Source: Treponema vincentii | Lineage (GTDB): Bacteria; Spirochaetota; Spirochaetia; Treponematales; Treponemataceae | Direction: 5' to 3' | Length of the DNA stretch: 64,000 nt | Assembly: GCF_018336815.1 (NCBI RefSeq) | Contig: NZ_CP050497.1 | Span: 2,356,001 to 2,420,000, forward strand | Shown here: piece by piece, positions 1-10,980 of the stretch | How positions within the stretch are numbered: position 1 is the stretch's first letter | How the letters are laid out: each line of letters opens with the position of its first letter | Notes under the pieces: model-generated | Database searches by the model: none | Seen by the model: only the letters and a program-made list of their open reading frames with translations | What the model was told of the DNA's origin: nothing | Translations under genes and position numbers: made by a program

Positions 1-269
1 ATAAAGTCATCAGGATAGGTGATATGCTGAATCATACCGCCGGTTTTCGCGGAACCGTACATCTCGATCAGTTTTTCAGCACCGCGGAGATCATCTTCGG
101 ATTGAGAGACCGTTCCCGTTACGATACCGATATGATACGAGGCATTTTTTCCGTTATCCCCCGACTCGACTTTTTCCGGCTTTGTTTCTGCTTTTTTGCT
201 GCACCCTAAGACGGATATACTCAAGAGCGCAGTCAACAAAACAAATGCGGCATACATGTTTTTTTTCAT
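1..269 (-). CDS. DUF3798 substrate-binding lipoprotein, N-terminal part (copy 1, cut by window edge)
   Basis: N-terminal ~89 codons of the gene described at 28360-29604. This copy gives the better reading of the signal peptide: it starts MKKNMYAAFVLL and has the lipobox LGCSKK about 20 residues in. An AAGGAG ribosome site lies just upstream of the ATG. The rest of the gene would lie to the left of the window. Confidence 0.8.
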   Translation of the reverse strand, partial: MKKNMYAAFVLLTALLSISVLGCSKKAETKPEKVESGDNGKNASYHIGIVTGTVSQSEDDLRGAEKLIEMYGSAKTGGMIQHITYPDDF

Positions 270-425
270 ATTCAACTCCTTTTGATACCAGAAACCTTTA
301 AAACGCTCATCGAGTTTCTAACGATACCCGTCCGTATGAGTATCAGGAACAATAGGCCATACGGTTGGAAGTCCTTAAAATCCCGCATCGGTTTTTAAAG
401 ATTCTGTAAAATATAACTTTCGTTG

Positions 426-455
426 ATAGTAAGTTCTTCGGCAAAAAAATGTCAA
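426..455 (-). promoter_or_regulatory. Promoter of DUF3798/ABC operon (copy 1)
   Basis: On the minus strand TTGACA (450-455) and TACTAT (426-431) are 18 nt apart. In copy 2 the spacer is the optimal 17 nt, one A of a run shorter. Confidence 0.55.
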
Positions 456-617
456 GTATTTTATGTATAAATATGCAATAAAAAGCGTTAAAAACAGTAT
501 TTTTATACAAAAAGAAAAAAGCATTAAAGTTATTTAACCTAGAAACAGCTGACAATGCAGATGCCTACACGAATCAATTTTCAATTACCTTTCTTTCTGC
601 TATACTTTGACGGTATT

Positions 618-1484
618 ATGAGTATTCGATTGACATCCGCACAAAAAGGGATCTTGTGCATCATTTGTTCGGCTTTCTTTTTTACTGTGATGAATTTATG
701 CGCAAAGCTATCCGGCGATTTACCGTCTATCCAAAAAGCATTTTTTAGGAATAGCATTGCCTGTTGTGCGTCGCTCTTTTTTTTGATAAAGACCCGTCAA
801 TTTGCGCTACCGCAAAAAAAAAGAATATTCCCTTCTTTTATATTACGGGCAGTACTGGGCACTGCCGGATTGGTTTCCAATTTTTATGCGGTCAGTCACT
901 TAGCGCTTGCCGACGCTTCTATTTTGGCAAAGCTCGCACCGTTTTTTACCATTTTCTTCTCATTTCTGTTTTTAAAGGAGCGAATCCGTTTTACCCGAAT
1001 TCTTGCAGCCGTCTGTGCATTTGCCGCAAGCCTTTTAATTATCAAACCGGCTTTTGCAGGGGCAGGTCATACCTTTGCAGCTTCTATTGCCTGCTTCGGC
1101 GGTCTCTGTGCAGGCGGCGCGTACACCTGCATACGCTATCTGTTAACACATAAAGAATCAGGCTCATTTGTAGTATTTTTCTTTTCGGCAGCCTCCATGC
1201 TGATACTGCTGCCTTTTTTCGTCTACGGCTTTGAACCGATGAGCTTGCAGCAGTTTTTCTGGCTGCTTGCCGCCGGAGCTGCGGGGGCAGGAGGGCAATT
1301 TACCGTTACCGCGGCGTATTCTTATGCACCGGCAAAAAATATCGCGGTTTTCGACTATACGCAAATTCTCTTTGCCGCAGCATTCGGCTTTTTATTGTTC
1401 CACGAAATACCCGACCGCTACAGCATTGCCGGATATATCATTATCTGCACGATTGCACTGCTGTTATTTTTAAAGAAAGATTAG
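618..1484 (+). CDS. EamA/DMT-family transporter (copy 1, intact)
   Basis: 288-residue hydrophobic protein with about ten membrane segments in two EamA (DUF6) halves, as in the drug/metabolite transporter superfamily. The substrate is unknown. The start MSIRLTSAQKG at 618 was chosen over an upstream in-frame ATG at 555 because EamA proteins begin just before the first helix. A TATACT box sits 11 nt upstream. The C-terminus (ending LLLFLKKD) is intact here and frameshifted in copy 2. The stretch around 815-840 carries three extra bases relative to copy 2, so a short run of residues differs. Confidence 0.85.
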   Translation: MSIRLTSAQKGILCIICSAFFFTVMNLCAKLSGDLPSIQKAFFRNSIACCASLFFLIKTRQFALPQKKRIFPSFILRAVLGTAGLVSNFYAVSHLALADASILAKLAPFFTIFFSFLFLKERIRFTRILAAVCAFAASLLIIKPAFAGAGHTFAASIACFGGLCAGGAYTCIRYLLTHKESGSFVVFFFSAASMLILLPFFVYGFEPMSLQQFFWLLAAGAAGAGGQFTVTAAYSYAPAKNIAVFDYTQILFAAAFGFLLFHEIPDRYSIAGYIIICTIALLLFLKKD

Positions 1485-1634
1485 GCATACTTTTTTTCAT
1501 AACGCCGTCCTGTTTCCAACGAGGCTCGATTATGGTGAATCAACAATCACGGCGCAGCGCGTTCGTCAAAACTATACATCCGCGGCGGTTAGAGAAACGC
1601 CAGGGTATTAAACCACACGCACGAATAAAGTCGG

Positions 1635-2297
1635 TTATGCCGTTACAAGCGGCAGCAGCTCCTGCGGGTTTGCGATAATATGCGTTGCTCCGGCACCTGC
1701 CAATTCGGCACGGTCTCGAAAACCCCACAGCACGCCGACGGTAGTCAACCCCGCGCTTTTTCCGGTGTTTATATCCACGGAGGTGTCTCCGATGTAGAGG
1801 CATTCCTGTTTTTGGCGATGTAAAAGCTCTAAAATCTCAAACACGCCGGCAGGATCCGGCTTGAGCGGAACGCCTTCCCGTTGACCGAAAACGGCGGAAA
1901 AAGTTCCCGCATCAAAAAAAGCTTTGATGATTTTTTGCGTAGTCGGCTGCGGCTTATTTGAAAGAACCGCCAGCTGGACACCTTGATTACGCAACGCTGT
2001 AATCATATCGGCAACGCCGTCATATAAGGTACACAAGTATAAAAAATCGGCATCATAGGCCGCATTGTAATCCTGTAAAATCGTATCTTCCAACGCCGCA
2101 TCCGTAACGCCGTGATATGCCAATACCCTGTGAATAAGCGTCCGAGCCCCGTTTCCCGCAAACTGTTTAAAATTTTCCACCGGCGCAGGGGGTAATCCGT
2201 GCTTTGCAGTTTCGGCGTTAACAAAATAAGCGAGTGTCCGAACGGTATCGGTCAATGTTCCATCCAAATCAAAAATACATGCCTTAATCATAATCAT
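1635..2297 (-). CDS. HAD-superfamily phosphatase, phosphoglycolate phosphatase-like (copy 1, intact)
   Basis: 220 residues. It shows the HAD motifs in order: DLDGT (motif I, residues ~10-14), LSNKP (motif II region, ~114), the lysine of PLKPDP (motif III, ~145) and GDTSVD (motif IV, ~170). An alpha-helical cap lies between motifs I and II, typical of the Gph/PGP subfamily. Family members dephosphorylate 2-phosphoglycolate or similar small phosphates, but the substrate cannot be read from sequence. This copy is unbroken. Copy 2 (30964-31628) has at least three indels. Confidence 0.87.
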   Translation of the reverse strand: MIMIKACIFDLDGTLTDTVRTLAYFVNAETAKHGLPPAPVENFKQFAGNGARTLIHRVLAYHGVTDAALEDTILQDYNAAYDADFLYLCTLYDGVADMITALRNQGVQLAVLSNKPQPTTQKIIKAFFDAGTFSAVFGQREGVPLKPDPAGVFEILELLHRQKQECLYIGDTSVDINTGKSAGLTTVGVLWGFRDRAELAGAGATHIIANPQELLPLVTA

Positions 2298-2335
2298 AAG
2301 TATACAAAATCGAGCGGTAAAAGTGAATCATACAC

Positions 2336-2364
2336 TTGACTTTAAGGGGGGGGGGGGGGATAAT
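2336..2364 (+). promoter_or_regulatory. Poly-G promoter of the repeat lipoprotein, 17-nt spacer form
   Basis: TTGACT (2336-2341) and GATAAT (2359-2364) are separated by exactly 17 nt. Thirteen of those are G, and the whole run is G14 at 2346-2359. The same promoter in copy 2 has G6 and a 9-nt spacer. Homopolymer spacers of this kind drive phase-variable transcription in other bacteria. Confidence 0.7.
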
Positions 2365-2462
2365 GGAAGATAAGTTGATTCTTTTGAGAGCCATGTGTAA
2401 GTGATCCAATCATCCGTGGTGAACAATCGAAAGGCTGCACAAGCTCACAAAGAAACGAAAAC

Positions 2463-2502
2463 GGCATCTAAAAAAATCCCTCTCAAATTTTTTGCAGATG
2501 CC
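2463..2502 (+). promoter_or_regulatory. Hairpin in lipoprotein 5' leader (copy 1)
   Basis: GGCATCT and AGATGCC arms flank A- and T-rich inner arms. The hairpin lies 23 nt upstream of the ATG and just before the AAAGGAG ribosome site. It could act as an attenuator or a stability element. Confidence 0.5.
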
Positions 2503-2524
2503 CAAATAATAAAGGAGTATCATT

Positions 2525-5327
2525 ATGAAGATGAGAAACATGTTACGAGGCATTCTCCTCCTGCTTCTTATGGCATCGGGATTAAGCGTTTTTCTTAGCT
2601 GTAAAGGCCTCAATCCCACCCCAACGCCCTATACGGTAACCTTCGACGCGCAAGGGGGCTCTACGGTAGCGCCGATTAATGCAGCACAGGGTAAAACAAT
2701 TGCAAAACCGGCTGATCCGGTAAGAGCTTCTTTTACCTTCGGCGGCTGGTATAAAGAAAGCGCTTGTACAACGCCGTGGAACTTTGCAACCGATACCGTT
2801 ACCGCGGATATTACATTGTATGCAAAATGGACGCCTGTCGTTACCGTAATGTTCACGGTAAGCGATGGAACCGGCGGTACGCTTACGGCAAAAGCAGACG
2901 GTAAGGAATTAAAGTCGGGCGCACAGGTAAAAAAAAGGTACGGATGTTACCTTTACAGCCGCCGCGGATCCTGGCTACGCCGTTGAATCTTTGAGTGTTA
3001 ACGGAGAAACAAAATCCGATACGAGTATTACGGTAAAGGCGGATAAAGACTTAACGGTAACCGTGAAGTTTAAGGCGGCGGATACGGTTACTTATACGGT
3101 AACCTTTGACGCACAGGGAGGCTCTGCGGTAGCACCGATTCAGGCAGGACAGGGTAAAACGATTGCACAACCGGCTGATCCGGCAAAAGATGGGTTTACC
3201 TTCGGCGGCTGGTATAAAGAAAGCGCTTGTACAACGCCGTGGAACTTTGCAACCGATACCGTTACCGCGGATATTACATTGTATGCAAAATGGACGGCTG
3301 TTGCCCCTGCAACCGTTACCGTAACATTTGCGGTAAAAGGCGGGCACGGTACGCTTACGGCAAAAGCAGGCGATACGAACCTGACCTCGGGAGCATCGGT
3401 AAAAAAAAAGGTACGGATGTTACCTTTACAGCCGCCGCGGATCCCGGCTACGAAATTGATTATATATTGATTAATGAAGAAAAAAAGACCGAGCCGGAGA
3501 TTACGGTAAAGGCGGATAAAGATATAACGGCAACGGTCAAATTTAAGGCACAAAGCGCTCCGGCAACGGAATTGTGCACCGTTCATTATAACGCCAGCCC
3601 GGCTGCAGGCGGTTTGATAAGCGCAAAAGACACAAACGGCACGCCCGTTAGCCCAGAAAAAAGATAGAAAAAGGAACCGTCCTGAATTTACTGCCGTACC
3701 GAATACCGGCTATGATATTTCCGGCTGGACGGGTGCAACGGCTGCATCAGATAATAAAACCGCAACCCTCACCGTAACACAAGACAGCACGGTAACGGTA
3801 ACGTTTACCTTAAAAAAATACACGGTAAACTTTGACACACAAGGCGGCACAGCGGTAACGCCGCTTGAGGTAGAACACGGTAAAACAGTTCAAAAACCGG
3901 CTGATCCGGTAAAGGCTTCTTTTACCTTCGGCGGTTGGTATAAAGAAAACACTTGTACCACACCATGGAACTTTGCAACCGATACCGTTACTGCGGAGAT
4001 TACGCTCTACGCACAATGGAAAATTACTATTCAGTTTGCTCCCTCCAAAATGACCTGTCGGAAAAACGGTGGAGGTGATATTAACCCAGGCGACACAGTG
4101 CATGAAAATGATGAGCTTTTCTTTACTGCGACGCTGTCTACGGGACAGACGGTTGACAAGTGGACGGTCAACGACGTGGACCAGGGTGGACAATCAAGCC
4201 CCTTTTTCATTACAAGGTGAAAACTGCGGATGCGCCGAGCGGCTCTATAAAGGTTGACTGTGCGATAAAAACCGTGGCGCATGGAACCATACAGTTTGCT
4301 CCCTCCAAAATGACCTGCTCGAAAGATGGCGGAGACGATATTACTACAGGTACCACAGTGTACGAAAATGATGTGCTGAACTTTACTGCGACGCCGCCTT
4401 CCGGACAGACGGTTGGTAAGTGGTCGGTCAACAATGTGGAAAAAGACTATGCGACACAACCAGTTTTTTTCTTACACCGTACGGGCTGATGATGTACAAG
4501 GCGGCGCTATAAACATTGACTACACGCCCAGAACAGCGGCGCATGGAACCATACAGTTTGATCCCTCCAAAATGAAATGCCGGAATCAGAGAACCTATAC
4601 TTTTGTTAACACAGGCGACACGGTGTATGAAAATGATGTGCTGGACTTTGCTGCGACGCCGCCTGCCGGACAGACGGTGAACAAGTGGACGGTCAACGGC
4701 GTGGAAAAAGACTATGCAACACAGCCATGGTTTACTTACACCGTAAAGGCTGAAGACGTGCAAGGCGGCGTTATAAACATTGACTACACGCCCAGAACAG
4801 CGGCACAAGCGGTCATACACTTTGATTCTCGCAAAATGAAATGCTGGAAAAACATTGTTTTGTATACCAACACCGGCACACCGGTAACTGACGGCGCTAC
4901 CGTTTACGAAAATGAAGAGCTCATATTTATCGCTCAACCTTCTGCCGGAAAGATGGCCGATTCATGGACGGTAAATGGCGCTCCTGTAAAAACCAGGGAG
5001 GGAAATTTGTGCTGGTATAGGGTTGGTGCGGAGGCTTCCAGCCTTCGCTTCGAGTACACGGAAAAGACTGCAGAAAAGTTAGAGCTGCGGTTCGATACTT
5101 CAAAAATACGATGTACGAAACCGCTTGATACTACACTTATTAATCCCGGCATGCGGGATGAAGGAGATTTTCTCACCTTTAAAACAACAGACGGTTCTGC
5201 AGTAAAATGGAAGATAAACGATGAGTATATCGGTTTCGGAGCAATGCCGGTTCTGGAATTCCCGTTTACCAAAGAGCGTGCGAAAGAATTTGGCAACGAA
5301 AATCTTATGGAAATCAGCTATGAGTAA
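2525..5327 (+). pseudogene. InlB/Listeria-Bacteroides repeat lipoprotein (copy 1, frameshifted)
   Basis: Same gene as 31847-34650. Copy 1 is broken by extra A's near 2932 and 3408, by indels near 3655-3690, 4200 and 4462, all at short runs. The last third (from about 4490) reads through to the stop. It supplies the frame missing in copy 2 near 34230 (here GAAAATGAAGAG). Confidence 0.85.
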
Positions 5328-5340
5328 AAAATGAGTATGC

Positions 5341-5414
5341 AGGCATCTTGAAAAAACTTTTTCAAGATGCCTCGTATACGGCAGGTTTCGGCGAAAGCCG
5401 GAGCCTGCCGTATA
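5341..5414. other. Two adjacent hairpins between lipoprotein gene and tRNA-Gly (copy 1)
   Basis: A 15-bp stem (AGGCATCTTGAAAAA, loop AC) at 5341-5372 is followed by an 11-bp stem TATACGGCAGG at 5375-5414, which encloses a GAAA-capped CGGC/GCCG helix. See the copy-2 entry. Confidence 0.7.
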
Positions 5415-5432
5415 AAAAAATTCAGATTCCGA

Positions 5433-5461
5433 TTGACATATCAGGTGTTTTTCGGTATAGT
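5433..5461 (+). promoter_or_regulatory. tRNA-Gly promoter (copy 1)
   Basis: TTGACA (5433-5438), a 17-nt spacer and TATAGT (5456-5461), with the tRNA starting 15 nt after the -10 box. Confidence 0.75.
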
Positions 5462-5475
5462 AGCTTCATATTTTT

Positions 5476-5547
5476 GCGGATGTCGTATAACGGCTATTAC
5501 CCCAGCCTTCCAAGCTGGAGACGAGGGTTCGACTCCCTTCATCCGCT
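5476..5547 (+). tRNA. tRNA-Gly(TCC) (copy 1)
   Basis: 72-nt cloverleaf: acceptor GCGGATG/CATCCGC, anticodon stem CCAGC/GCTGG with loop CTTCCAA (anticodon TCC), T arm GAGGG-TTCGACT-CCCTT, discriminator T. CCA is not encoded. Identical to 34799-34870. Confidence 0.93.
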
Positions 5548-5668
5548 TATAACCGCATACTTACCCTTTTTAACCGAATAACCCATTAATTTTTGTTTTA
5601 TGTTTAACTAATGTACTTACCGTACATCATAGTCAGCAGAAAAAGCGGAAAATTCTTCATTCAGAAGC

Positions 5669-5695
5669 TCAACAGACCGGTTCTTTTGCCGATAA
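5669..5695 (+). promoter_or_regulatory. Sigma-28 type promoter of fliS (copy 1)
   Basis: TCAA (5669-5672), 15 nt, then a perfect GCCGATAA (5688-5695), 35 nt upstream of the fliS ATG. Same sequence as copy 2. Confidence 0.65.
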
Positions 5696-5730
5696 GATAG
5701 AAGGAACACGCGATCGCATGGGGGATTAAA

Positions 5731-6177
5731 ATGAGTTATAACAGTCAAGCCTTAACGGCATATAAAGAGACACGTGTAAAGACAGCAAGTCCGGGTTCTC
5801 TGATCATTATGCTGTATGATGAGGGTATTAAAAATATTACCCTTGCCATTGAAGGCATGCCTGACGGAAAAATCGAAGCGGAAAATATCGAACGCATTCA
5901 TCAGTACATCTTAAAAGCGCAGGATGTTATTACCGAGCTAATGGCATCCTTAAATATGGATGAAGGAGGAGAAATTGCTGAAAATCTCTTATCGCTTTAC
6001 TCTTTCTTTAACCAACAGCTTTTTCAAGCCAATATGCAAAAGGATCCGCAACCGCTTATCACAGTACGTAGCATGATGGAAGAACTGCGCGAAGCATGGC
6101 ATCATGTTGTCAATTCAACTGCCGCCGCTGCAACAGAAATGAAACCGGTTGTTTCCGGCGTCAATATAGCAGGGTAA
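5731..6177 (+). CDS. fliS: Flagellar export chaperone FliS (copy 1)
   Basis: 148-residue product identical to that of 35054-35500, where it is described. No frameshift in this copy. Confidence 0.9.
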   Translation: MSYNSQALTAYKETRVKTASPGSLIIMLYDEGIKNITLAIEGMPDGKIEAENIERIHQYILKAQDVITELMASLNMDEGGEIAENLLSLYSFFNQQLFQANMQKDPQPLITVRSMMEELREAWHHVVNSTAAAATEMKPVVSGVNIAG

Positions 6178-6181
6178 GACC

Positions 6182-6658
6182 ATGCATACAGCCACGCTTA
6201 ACGATTCCGAAATTGCCGAACGGGTTGCAGTCCTCAAACGATTCAGGTTGCTGTTAGAGCAGCAGCGGCTTAAATTCCGCGAATACCTGATGGTATTGGA
6301 AAAACAAGAAAAAAGCATTTCCGACGAAAACGCCGATGCTGTCTTACAGCACACGGAGCTTGAAGAATCAATTATTGCCGAAATATTTACTATTCAAAAA
6401 GTAATCGATCCGCTGGAATATATGTATACCAATATCTGCAAGAATACACAACATTCGGATATTCCTCATCTTAAAACGGATTTGGATGACTTACAAAAAA
6501 GAGTTTTGGCTCAGAATAAAAAAAACCGCGAACTGCTGCAAACGCATATTGCCGGCTTACGGCAGCAAATTGCATCGCTGAAACGGCCTTATGCGCATAA
6601 AGAGAGTATCTATGCCGGCACAGCACGTACAGCAGCGCTCGTCGATCTCAGTTTATAG
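6182..6658 (+). CDS. FlgN-like flagellar chaperone (copy 1)
   Basis: 158-residue product identical to that of 35505-35981, starting 4 nt after the fliS stop. Confidence 0.65.
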   Translation: MHTATLNDSEIAERVAVLKRFRLLLEQQRLKFREYLMVLEKQEKSISDENADAVLQHTELEESIIAEIFTIQKVIDPLEYMYTNICKNTQHSDIPHLKTDLDDLQKRVLAQNKKNRELLQTHIAGLRQQIASLKRPYAHKESIYAGTARTAALVDLSL

Positions 6659-6706
6659 ATAATATTCGAACCTTATGCTCTGTATTTTTTACGCTGCACA
6701 TACCGT

Positions 6707-7579
6707 ATGAATCTTCCGTTACCGGCACAGCATCCGGCAAAGAGAAAAGGCTATCCGTATATATGCGGAAAATCGGCAGCTGTATGACGTACCGTTCCGA
6801 CATTGTGTGGATCGATATTGTCGATAAGAGCCAAGATATCCTTATGTTGATAAAAACTCAAAAGGAGTTAAGCTATTTTCCGGTATGTGCAGGTAAAATT
6901 GATGCGGTTATCGGAATCCTGAGTGTCCGAGACTACCTGCAAAGCAGACTGGAAACACCGCCGCCGAATTTACAAAAGATTTTAACCAAACCGCTGTTTA
7001 TTCCCGAATCGCAAACCATTAAACATACGCTTGAATTACTGAACGAGCATAAAGCAAATGCAGCCTGTGTTATCGATGAATACGGCGGCATTGAAGGTTT
7101 TATAACAAAGAACGGCTTATTAAACAGCGTATTTAATGAAACCGTTCGGACATCCGAGCATACCAAACGGCAACAGCTTACGCAAGCCGACGGCAGCATT
7201 GTTATAAGCGCACAGATGAGCCTTGACGAAGTGCAGGTTCTACATCTTTTAGAAGATATCGAACGCCCCCCCTACGGAAGAATACTACACCTTTGCCGGT
7301 TATTTGTTTGCACGATTCGGTGCCATTCCTCATCCGGGTGATAGTATTGATATCGGCTCCTCTATCTGTACGGTACTCAGTATGCATGGACAGCGAATCG
7401 ATCAGGTCGCGATAAAAAAAAAAAAGAAGCATAAACGCCCCCATCCTTTACGAACAGCCTCTCTTTATAGCATCCTACAATATTTACGGTTAAATATAGA
7501 AAATAGCCGCTCTCTTGCAAAAGAATATCTTTATGAATATAATCAAGCCCTATTAAGTATCGATACGGATTATATATAG
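6707..7579 (+). pseudogene. CBS-pair/CorC-HlyC domain protein (copy 1, frameshifted)
   Basis: Same gene as 36030-36755. One A is missing near 6740, so in this copy the frame opens only at 6763. A C/T-run indel near 7267 breaks the frame again. An A11 run at 7414 shifts the end so that the protein would run about 50 codons further, to the TAG at 7577. Confidence 0.75.
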
Positions 7580-7634
7580 CCGAGAAAATCGATATTTAGG
7601 AAATATTTTATTTGAGAGAGGCTTGACAAAATGA

Positions 7635-9756
7635 ATGAAAAAGTATAACCCCCGAAAATATTTTTCAATTCGACGTAAACTTATCTGTGTATTCGGCTTG
7701 TTAATGCTGCTTGCGATTTCTGTTTTAGGAATTACCGCAACAACGAAAAAAAAAAAAAAGCGCTGTTGGAAAAAGTCCACATCCAACTTATCGAAGAGGC
7801 GAAAGACACAGCTGCTCTGATAGATGAACGCATTAATACTTTTGTTGCCACCCTCTCCGCTATCGCACGGCAAGAGGCCCTGAGAAAAGATATCCCGTAT
7901 GAACAAAAATTTCTATCCTTGCAAAATGAACTCGCATTCAACAATTCTGAAATAAATGCATTCGGACTTTGCAACAGGATGGGAAATGCATGGCTTACCG
8001 ATGGGAGACAATTGAATGTTGCCGATCGGGAATATTATCAATCTGCACTCAACGGAAAAACATTTGTAACGGAACCGATGCTTTCGCGGGTAACCAATGA
8101 GCTTTTCACATTTTTCTCCGTTCCGATTTATGATGACGAAAAGAACATTATCGGTGTTTTATATGCACGGGTAGATGCATCAGGTCTTTCAAAAAATGAT
8201 ATCCGATATTGTAATTGGAGAAACAGGTGACTGCTATGTTATCGGCCTTTCCGCAATACCATCGGAGACCCTGACATTGAAGCGGTAAAATCCCAAGAAA
8301 ACAGCATAGAAAAAGCGAAAAGCGATCCTTCCTTTGTCGAAATAGCCGCATTCGAAAAAAAAGCGTTGCAATCTACAGAATCGGATGCAGGATACTTTCA
8401 GTGGAAAGGCGAAGAACAAATAGCTGCTTTCGGCGTAATTGCAAGTACCGGATGGCGGGTTATTCTTTCCGCTCCCATACATGAATTTTTAGGCAGTATA
8501 ACGGTTATGCAAAAAGTATTGTATAGCATTACAACTATAATCTTAATACTCGCAATTATCATCGTGTATATCACTGCATATAAAATAGTAAAGCCGATAA
8601 AGGCAGCAGTGGAAGCATTAAAAGATATAGCACAAGGAGAGGGTGATTTAACGGTACGCTTACCGGTCGTAGGGTATGATGAGATAACCGATCTTTTCCA
8701 ATTACTTTAATCAGACAATAGAGAAGATCGGTACATCAGTTAAAACGGTCGAAGATAGCCTCAGAGGTTATGCAGGCTGTCGGTGAAGAGCTTGCAAGCA
8801 ACATGACCGAAACGGCAAGCGCCGTACATCAAATAAATGCAAATATCGAAAGCGTTAAACAGCAAGCCCTTACACAGGCTGCAAGCGTTACCGAAACAGC
8901 AACTACTATCGAAGAGATAGTACGCACTATTCGACAGCTTAACGGCAGTATCGAAACGCAAGCCGCGAGTGTTGCGCAATCTTCTGCATCAATAGAACAA
9001 ATGGTTGCCAACATTACATCCATCGGGCAGACGCTCGGTAAAACCGACGAAGCTATCAAAAGCCTTACCGGTGCTACGGGAGACGGAAAACACACATTGA
9101 TAACATCCAATGCAGTTACCAAAAAGATTGCCGAAGAATCGGGCTCTCTGATAGAAGCATCAAGCGTTATTCAACATATTGCATCGCAAAAACAAACCTG
9201 CTGGCAAATGAATGCTGCAATAGAAGCCGCACACGCAGGGGAAGCAGGAAAAGGTTTCGCCGTTGTCGCAGATGAAATCCGCAAACTTGCCGAAGATTCT
9301 GGCTGCTCAAGGGAAAACGATAACAACAACACTTTAAAACGCTATCAGGTGAAATTGAAACGCTTTCCGATTCTTCCAAAATCGTCGAAGGAAAATTCAA
9401 TACAATCTTTACCCTTGCCGAACAGGTTAAAGAGATGAGTAACCGCCTTACTGAGGCAATGCGCGAACAAGAACACGGCAGCAGAGAAGTGCTTACCGCT
9501 ATCAAAAAAAATATCAATATGGTAACGTTGAGGTTCAAGCAGGTTCCGCTGAAATGCTGAAAGGCAGTGAAGGAGTCGCGGAAGAAATGCGAAAATTGAT
9601 AACCTTACCCGCGTTATTACCGACAGTATGAACGAAATGGCTTCCGGCGCCGTACAAATCAACAATGCGGTACAGGAGGTTAACGGTATTACGCAGCAGA
9701 ATAAGCGGAGTATCGAGAGTTTAGTCGCAGAAGTTGCTAAATTCAAAATCAATTAG
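7635..9756 (+). pseudogene. Methyl-accepting chemotaxis protein (copy 1, frameshifted)
   Basis: Same gene as 36956-39070. This copy gives the more convincing N-terminus ([16 protein letters not shown], then a membrane helix). It is broken near 7745 (A11 run), 7907, 8195, 8255, 8695, 8760, 9190, 9300, 9510 and 9597. Confidence 0.85.
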
Positions 9757-9803
9757 GGAAGGGAAGACACTTTTTTCGGATAAAAGATTTCTTCCCTTCC
9801 CTA
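9754..9803. terminator. Bidirectional terminator between chemoreceptor and lptG-like gene (copy 1)
   Basis: Stem TAGGGAAGGGAAG (9754-9766) pairs with 9791-9803 and includes the chemoreceptor stop codon. The genes are convergent. A second small hairpin CTTAGGGT/ACCCTAAG follows. Confidence 0.6.
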
Positions 9804-9905
9804 GAACCCATCCTATTTTCAAAATAGCCGCTTAGGGTTCTACCCTAAGAACCCGCCGTGATTCTAGGGTTTAGTTCCGGAACGGAAGTTTAGCAGGTAT
9901 GATTT

Positions 9906-10980
9906 TTACGTGCGCGCTATTCTCAGCATAGCAATGCTCAAGAACGTAAAAATTAAAAGAGGGAGAAACGCGCCTGCAAGCGGGGAAATATACTCCCATT
10001 TTGCAAAAAGCATGGTCATCATCTCGGTAACATAATAGAGAACTGCAAGGGCTAAACTAAAGAGCAAACTCATCAGCAGGATATTTTTTTAAAGCGGCCG
10101 CCGATGGAAACAAAAAAAAAACAAAACAATGAACGTTGTAAACGGAATGAAAAACGGCGGTAATATTGTGAAAGGTATTCATGGTAGGGTAACCCCATTT
10201 TTTTAAATTATTGATAAAGAGTTTTGCCTGTGCAATAGTCATCTCATCAATAGATGTAATATTCCGTTGAAAGGTTTCGGGAGGTTCGAAAAAAGTTTCG
10301 CATCGATTGAATCTTGGTAGAGAGGACCTCATTATCGGCGGTAAAGGTGTAGATTGATTTATCCGTTACCTCCCAATGATCGGTTTGCCACTGTGCCGAA
10401 TTACCTTTTATAATGGTAGAAATATCACCCGATTCGGTACGTATCACAATCAGCACATTGTTCAATTCCTTTTGATTATCATCGTAATAATCGGCAAAAT
10501 ACACAACCTTCCCCGAATCGGATAAAACAACCAAATCATTGCTATTCAAATTCTGTTGAGGTTCCAAGATAGAATTTACCAGTGCAATTTTCTGCCGTTG
10601 AAAGTGAATTAAGATACGATCCTCAAAATAAAACATCCCTATCGATAACAAAAAATCCGCACAGTACAAGCGGAGCCACCAACACGGCAAGCGGCATACC
10701 GGAAGCAAAAGATCGAAGTAAGTTCATTTTTGCGTACATATTTCCCATTGTATACGAACTTGCAAACAAAAAACAGAAAAAGAGGCATTGCAAACGATAT
10801 ACACTTGGGCAAATACAAATACATCACCCGAAGCAGTGTAACAAAGCGTGCTTGATTTTGCAAATACTGCGGTAGATTGAGAAAAAGATCACCAAGCTGC
10901 AGGAGCAAAATAAAAAATAAAATCGTTATCACAAAGACAGGGAAAAAGAGCTGCAGCAAGTATCGTTGAAGAATTTTCAT
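9906..10980 (-). pseudogene. LptG/YjgQ-like permease (copy 1, frameshifted)
   Basis: Same gene as 39220-40291, with indels near 10090, 10120, 10200, 10290, 10650 and 10780. Its ATG overlaps the stop of the preceding lptF-like gene. Confidence 0.75.

Noticed and set aside
555..617. Upstream ATG at 555 (and 29888) as the EamA start
   Set aside because: It would add 21 residues before the first helix and place the predicted -10 box inside the coding sequence; ATG at 618/29951 fits the family better.
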